8,074 bases of DNA from Verrucomicrobia subdivision 6 bacterium BACL9 MAG-120507-bin52 (GTDB lineage: Bacteria; Verrucomicrobiota; Verrucomicrobiia; Methylacidiphilales; Verrucolacustridaceae): NCBI GenBank assembly GCA_001438005.1, contig LIBO01000036.1, positions 1 through 8,074 of the forward strand, in the 5' to 3' direction. The notes under the pieces are model-generated. The model did no database searches. It saw only the letters and a list, made by a program, of their open reading frames with translations, and was not told where the DNA came from. Made by a program: the position numbers and the translations under genes. Positions within the stretch are counted from its first letter, which is position 1; the number at the start of each line of letters is the position of its first letter. Positions 5,241-8,074 of this stretch are shown here, piece after piece.

Positions 5241-6673
5241 AAAAAATTACTCATATTCTCACGCCGGATGAAAAGGCGAAGGAGATAAACTTTTCCGGCA
5301 AATATTATGGCACCTTTGCCGAGATAGGGGCGGGGCAGGAGGTCGCTCGCTGGTTTTTTCAAGCAGGAGGCGCGGCCGGAACGGTAGCGAAAAGCATTTC
5401 GGCCTACGACATGACGTTCAGTAATGCAATTTACGGCACGGCTCACCGTTTTGTCTCGCGGGAGCGGTTGCGAGAAATGTTAGATCACGAGTACTCCCTG
5501 CTCATCGAACGGTTAGGGCAGGAGAGAGGTGACCGATCGCGTTTTTTTGTCTTCGCCAACACCGTCTCAGCCCGAAGCCACAAGGTTGCGGGAGACGGAA
5601 AAGGGTGGATGGGGATTCGGTTTCAGACGAAGCCGAATGGCACTCCCGGGAACATCGTCCTCCATGTAAGATTGAAGGATGATACTAATGCCGAGCAGAT
5701 GGAGGTGTTGGGAATTTTGGGAGTGAACCTCATTCACGCTGCCTTTCGACACTGGCGTAAACCGGAAGCGATTTTACATCATTTAATGGACGGAGTCCGA
5801 CCTGGGCGGGTGGAGGTGGACATGGTGGATTTTCGGGGACCCATCTTTGCCGAGGTAGACAATCGTCTCATGAGTCTGAAGATGGTTCACCTTCAACTCA
5901 CCCCCGTGGCCTTGTTTTCAGCTTCGGGGGCGAACCTAGAGGCGGAGGATTGTTTTTATGGTAAATCAATTCTGCTTTTGCGGGGACACTATCGCCCGAT
6001 CACCAACTTTCATCTGACGATGATGAACAAAGCCTCCGCTATGTTTCGAAAGGACCCAGCGAATGCGGGCAAAGAGATTGTGGAGGTGAATGAAATTACC
6101 ATGCGAAATTTGGTCCGGCACCGCAAAGCTGGGGCGGAGGACTTTTTGGATCGGGTGGACTGCTTGGGGGCTTTGAAAAAGACGGTTTTGGTTACGGGCA
6201 TCTTTCGCTTCCATCGGTTGGCGCACTACTTAACCCAACGAACGAAAGGGTCAGTGGGATTTGTCATCGGGGTGCCTTTACTGAGCAAGATATTGGATTT
6301 GAACTTCTACAGTGACTTGTCGGGTGGAATTTTGGAGGGAATGGGGCGCCTTTTCTTGCCCGGGGTAAAGTTATTTGTGCACCCTGGTTACGATTCGGTT
6401 ACCGGAGCCTATGTGACAGGCCATACCTTGAGCGTGCCCAAGGCTTGCCGCGATATTTACCAATTTCTTTTGCAACAGGGAAAAATCGTGGATTTGGCAG
6501 GGACAGAGAAGGATCTTCCCGTTTGTTCGAGTTCGGAAATCCTGCGCAATATTCGCGGCGGTAGGAGCGGGTGGGAGGTCAATGTGCCCGCGGGGGTAGC
6601 GGCCTTAATTCGTCGCCGAAGATTGTTTGGTTACCGTGCACAAAAAGGGGATCGAGCTCGCAAGAGCGCTTGA
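5237..6673 (+). CDS. Conserved 478-residue protein of unknown function
   Basis: This soluble-looking protein has no signal peptide and no clear membrane helix. I recognise it as a member of a widespread family of roughly 470-490 residues. From memory its members are often labelled nicotinate-nucleotide adenylyltransferase or even TonB-dependent receptor; I see neither nucleotidyltransferase HxGH-type motifs nor a barrel. The most family-like stretches are FAEIGAGQEVARWFF (27-41), GGAAGTVAKSISAYDM (44-59), DHEYSLLIERL (83-93), GWMGIRFQ (123-130), VDMVDFRGP (194-202), RGHYRP (249-254) and GGILEGMGRLF (363-373). Start: GTG 5237 is preferred over TTG 5216 because it overlaps the glycosylase stop as GTGA, the same junction used upstream. 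The rest of the frame is intact. The operon with PLP balance and base repair gives no clear role. Confidence 0.85.
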   Translation: MKKITHILTPDEKAKEINFSGKYYGTFAEIGAGQEVARWFFQAGGAAGTVAKSISAYDMTFSNAIYGTAHRFVSRERLREMLDHEYSLLIERLGQERGDRSRFFVFANTVSARSHKVAGDGKGWMGIRFQTKPNGTPGNIVLHVRLKDDTNAEQMEVLGILGVNLIHAAFRHWRKPEAILHHLMDGVRPGRVEVDMVDFRGPIFAEVDNRLMSLKMVHLQLTPVALFSASGANLEAEDCFYGKSILLLRGHYRPITNFHLTMMNKASAMFRKDPANAGKEIVEVNEITMRNLVRHRKAGAEDFLDRVDCLGALKKTVLVTGIFRFHRLAHYLTQRTKGSVGFVIGVPLLSKILDLNFYSDLSGGILEGMGRLFLPGVKLFVHPGYDSVTGAYVTGHTLSVPKACRDIYQFLLQQGKIVDLAGTEKDLPVCSSSEILRNIRGGRSGWEVNVPAGVAALIRRRRLFGYRAQKGDRARKSA

Positions 6674-6701
6674 GCGGAAAGTGGTCGTAGATTTGGGGAT
6701 A

Positions 6702-6729
6702 TTGAAAAATCTTATCCCACGGTTAAGAT
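6702..6729 (+). promoter_or_regulatory. Candidate promoter for the PEP-CTERM protein
   Basis: TTGAAA (6702-6707) and TAAGAT (6724-6729) are 16 bases apart, matching the boxes at 5 of 6 and 4 of 6. Transcription would start near 6736, which is the GTG start codon itself, so the message may be leaderless. The -10 is also one arm of a perfect inverted repeat, ATCTTA (6709-6714) and TAAGAT (6724-6729), with nine bases between, which could be an operator. Confidence 0.33.
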
Positions 6730-6735
6730 GACCGG

Positions 6736-7617
6736 GTGAGGGTATTATTTGTCTCAGTGGTAATCGTTCTGGGGATCTGGTTGGGTGAGGTCCCGGCGCG
6801 AGCGATCGTTTTTTTTAGCCAAGGAAACGATGCGAATTTAACGAACCCGGGCAACGGTGTTCCTTGGGACAATGTAGTGCAGATGCGAAACGGTTCGAGT
6901 CCGATTGGCACGGGAGTTTACTTGGGGAATCGGTACGTGCTCACCGCCGGCCATGTGGGTCCTTTAACCAGCGTGAAAGTAGGTTTCTTGGATTACCAAC
7001 TCGACTCCTCCGCCCCTATTTCCATTGGGACAGCCGATATGAAGCTGGTTCGGTTGGCGAGTGATCCGGGACTCGGCACTGTCCGTCTAAACACTTCTTC
7101 GGCGAGCGACGGTGGTTTGGCGTACTTGGTGGGCTACGGAGTGGGACGGGCACCTAGTTCCTTGCTCGGGACAAGTCCCGTCACTTGGGGGGATAGCAGC
7201 ACCGCGACGAAAAGGTGGGGGACCAACTTTGTCGACGGCGCAATTTCGGGGGTGCAGGTGGCTGGATACACTTCCGATTTGCTGAGGACGCAGTTCAATA
7301 GCAACTTGGGTGCCAACGAAGCGGCCCTGACCATTTACGATTCGGGCAGCGCTCTTTTCCAACAAATTGGTGGAGAGTGGTTTTTGATGGGCCTTGGGGC
7401 GTATGTGCAGAATAGTGGTTATTCGCTGGCGAGCACTGATTTCAACTCGCGTGAGTCGGATGATAGTTATTTTATTCGTATGTCCTCCTATTCGGAAGGG
7501 CCTCACCAGATCGCGGCGGTGGGGGTGCCGGAGCCATCCACGCACAAGCTCCTTTTAGTTGGTTTCGTTATGGCGGCTGTTTTTTTTCTTCGACGTTCTC
7601 GATTGTTTCGTTCGTAA
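6736..7617 (+). CDS. Secreted trypsin-like (S1 fold) protein with PEP-CTERM sorting signal
   Basis: This 293-residue exported protein has a signal peptide at 1-23 (hydrophobic core, cleavage near PARA). A chymotrypsin-like domain shows His73 in LTAGHV, Asp101 in ADMKLVRL and Ser203 in YDSGSALF, the expected order and spacing for a catalytic triad. The usual GDSGG is altered: Tyr201 replaces the oxyanion-hole Gly and Ser205 the second Gly, so activity is uncertain. There are no cysteines. The tail is VPEPS (264-268), a hydrophobic helix (about 271-286) and RRSRLFRS, the PEP-CTERM signal that an exosortase recognises and removes. The protein probably ends up at the cell surface or in extracellular material. 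Start: GTG 6736; the ATG at 6728 closes after three codons. It looks monocistronic, 62 bases after the preceding gene, with no strong Shine-Dalgarno site. Confidence 0.85.
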   Translation: MRVLFVSVVIVLGIWLGEVPARAIVFFSQGNDANLTNPGNGVPWDNVVQMRNGSSPIGTGVYLGNRYVLTAGHVGPLTSVKVGFLDYQLDSSAPISIGTADMKLVRLASDPGLGTVRLNTSSASDGGLAYLVGYGVGRAPSSLLGTSPVTWGDSSTATKRWGTNFVDGAISGVQVAGYTSDLLRTQFNSNLGANEAALTIYDSGSALFQQIGGEWFLMGLGAYVQNSGYSLASTDFNSRESDDSYFIRMSSYSEGPHQIAAVGVPEPSTHKLLLVGFVMAAVFFLRRSRLFRS

Positions 7618-7633
7618 AAGTTTTATTTTCTTT

Positions 7634-7652
7634 CCCACGTTATTCGTGAGGG
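7634..7652 (+). other. Small stem-loop between the PEP-CTERM gene and parB
   Basis: CCCACG (7634-7639) can pair with CGTG-A-GGG (7645-7652), with one bulged A and a TTATT loop. It is followed by a G-rich run, not by T residues; the T-rich stretch lies before it. It is therefore not a standard intrinsic terminator on either strand. Its role, if any, is unknown. Confidence 0.25.
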
Positions 7653-7700
7653 GGCGGGGGTTGGATTGACGAAGGCAGGGCAAACATTACCGTCGGAAGG

Positions 7701-8074
7701 ATGGCAAAATCTCCATTAGGCCGAGGGTTGGGGGCTCTTTTAGGAGGCACCCCGGCGGGATCTCCTCCCACGGGTTCTCTAGTATCCCCCGTCGTCCGAA
7801 GTGAGGAGGGAGAGAGGATTCTCCAGCTTTCCATTACGGAGTTGGCGCCGAGTCCGCTCCAGCCGAGGCGTGTCTTTGCCGAGGAAAACTTGGCCGAACT
7901 GGTCGATTCGATCCGTGCTCGAGGAATTTTTCAGCCCCTGATTGTTCGTCGATCTCCCAAGGGCTTAGGGTTTGAGTTGATCGCCGGAGAGCGACGCTGG
8001 CGGGCGGCCCGCAAGCTCGCGCTCGCGAAGGTTCCCGTGATTGTGCGGGAGGCGACCGATCAGCAGGTGCTGGA
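7701..8074 (+). CDS. parB: ParB chromosome-partitioning protein, N-terminal part
   Basis: The first 124 complete codons of a ParB/Spo0J-type CTPase that binds parS sites near the replication origin, spreads as a clamp and loads condensin. The N-terminus carries the conserved LGRGLGALLG (6-15), the ParA-interacting segment. A variable linker follows, then the CTP-binding domain with ITELAPSPLQPRRVF (45-59), ELVDSIRARGIFQPLIVR (66-83) and the nucleotide-binding ELIAGERRWRAARKL (92-106, core GERRWR). The helix-turn-helix and dimer domain lie beyond the window. GGAAGG directly abuts the ATG, a poorly spaced Shine-Dalgarno site. parA, which usually lies immediately upstream, is not there; the neighbour is the PEP-CTERM gene. 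No parS-like TGTTTCACGTGAAACA is seen in this window. Confidence 0.95.
   Translation, partial: MAKSPLGRGLGALLGGTPAGSPPTGSLVSPVVRSEEGERILQLSITELAPSPLQPRRVFAEENLAELVDSIRARGIFQPLIVRRSPKGLGFELIAGERRWRAARKLALAKVPVIVREATDQQVL

Noticed and set aside
7634..7652. Intrinsic terminator after the PEP-CTERM gene
   Set aside because: The stem is short with a bulge, and it is followed by a G-rich run with no T tract on the + strand. On the minus strand the following bases are A-rich, so it does not work there either.
7661..7690. Promoter for parB from TTGACG (7666-7671)
   Set aside because: The -35 match is good, but no acceptable -10 lies 16-18 bases downstream; CATTAC is only 13 bases away.
7618..7700. 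parS site near parB
   Set aside because: CCCACGTTATTCGTGAGGG is only loosely palindromic and does not match the conserved TGTTTCACGTGAAACA.

Overview
The window reads as chromosomal DNA of a Gram-negative, moderately GC-rich bacterium. A TonB-dependent receptor and an ExbB-type channel imply an outer membrane. A secreted protein with a C-terminal VPEP, membrane helix and double-Arg tail (PEP-CTERM signal) implies an exosortase system. The mix of GTG starts, weak or absent Shine-Dalgarno sites, a Fur-family regulator and the PEP-CTERM protein is most like Verrucomicrobiota (Opitutae-like). That placement is inference, not proof. I see no mobile element, CRISPR array, rRNA or tRNA.

Layout. Bases 1-108 (minus) hold the N-terminus of an ExbB/TolQ/MotA-type proton channel. 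It is divergent from a large FecA-like TonB-dependent receptor (192-2474, plus). The gap between them holds two near-identical 15-bp palindromes of the form TGAGA(C/T)-N3-GTCTCA. The receptor gene converges with a Fur-family regulator (2464-2967, minus), and their 3' ends overlap by 11 bp. The fur start overlaps the stop of an upstream LysR-type regulator (2964-3893, minus) as ATGA, so those two form an operon. Together this is an iron-uptake and regulation block.

From a compact divergent promoter (about 3894-3948) a three-gene plus-strand operon starts: YggS/PLPBP (PLP homeostasis), an AAG/Mpg-type 3-methyladenine DNA glycosylase, and a conserved 478-residue protein of unknown function. Both junctions are 4-bp GTGA overlaps. 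Next comes a secreted trypsin-fold protein with a PEP-CTERM tail (6736-7617). After an 83-bp gap comes the N-terminal third or so of ParB (7701 to the window end).

The + strand is G-rich even inside the minus-strand genes. Together with parB, this suggests that the + strand is the leading strand. The least understood parts are the 478-residue protein and the paired operators. Nothing here amounts to a clearly new defence or mobile system.
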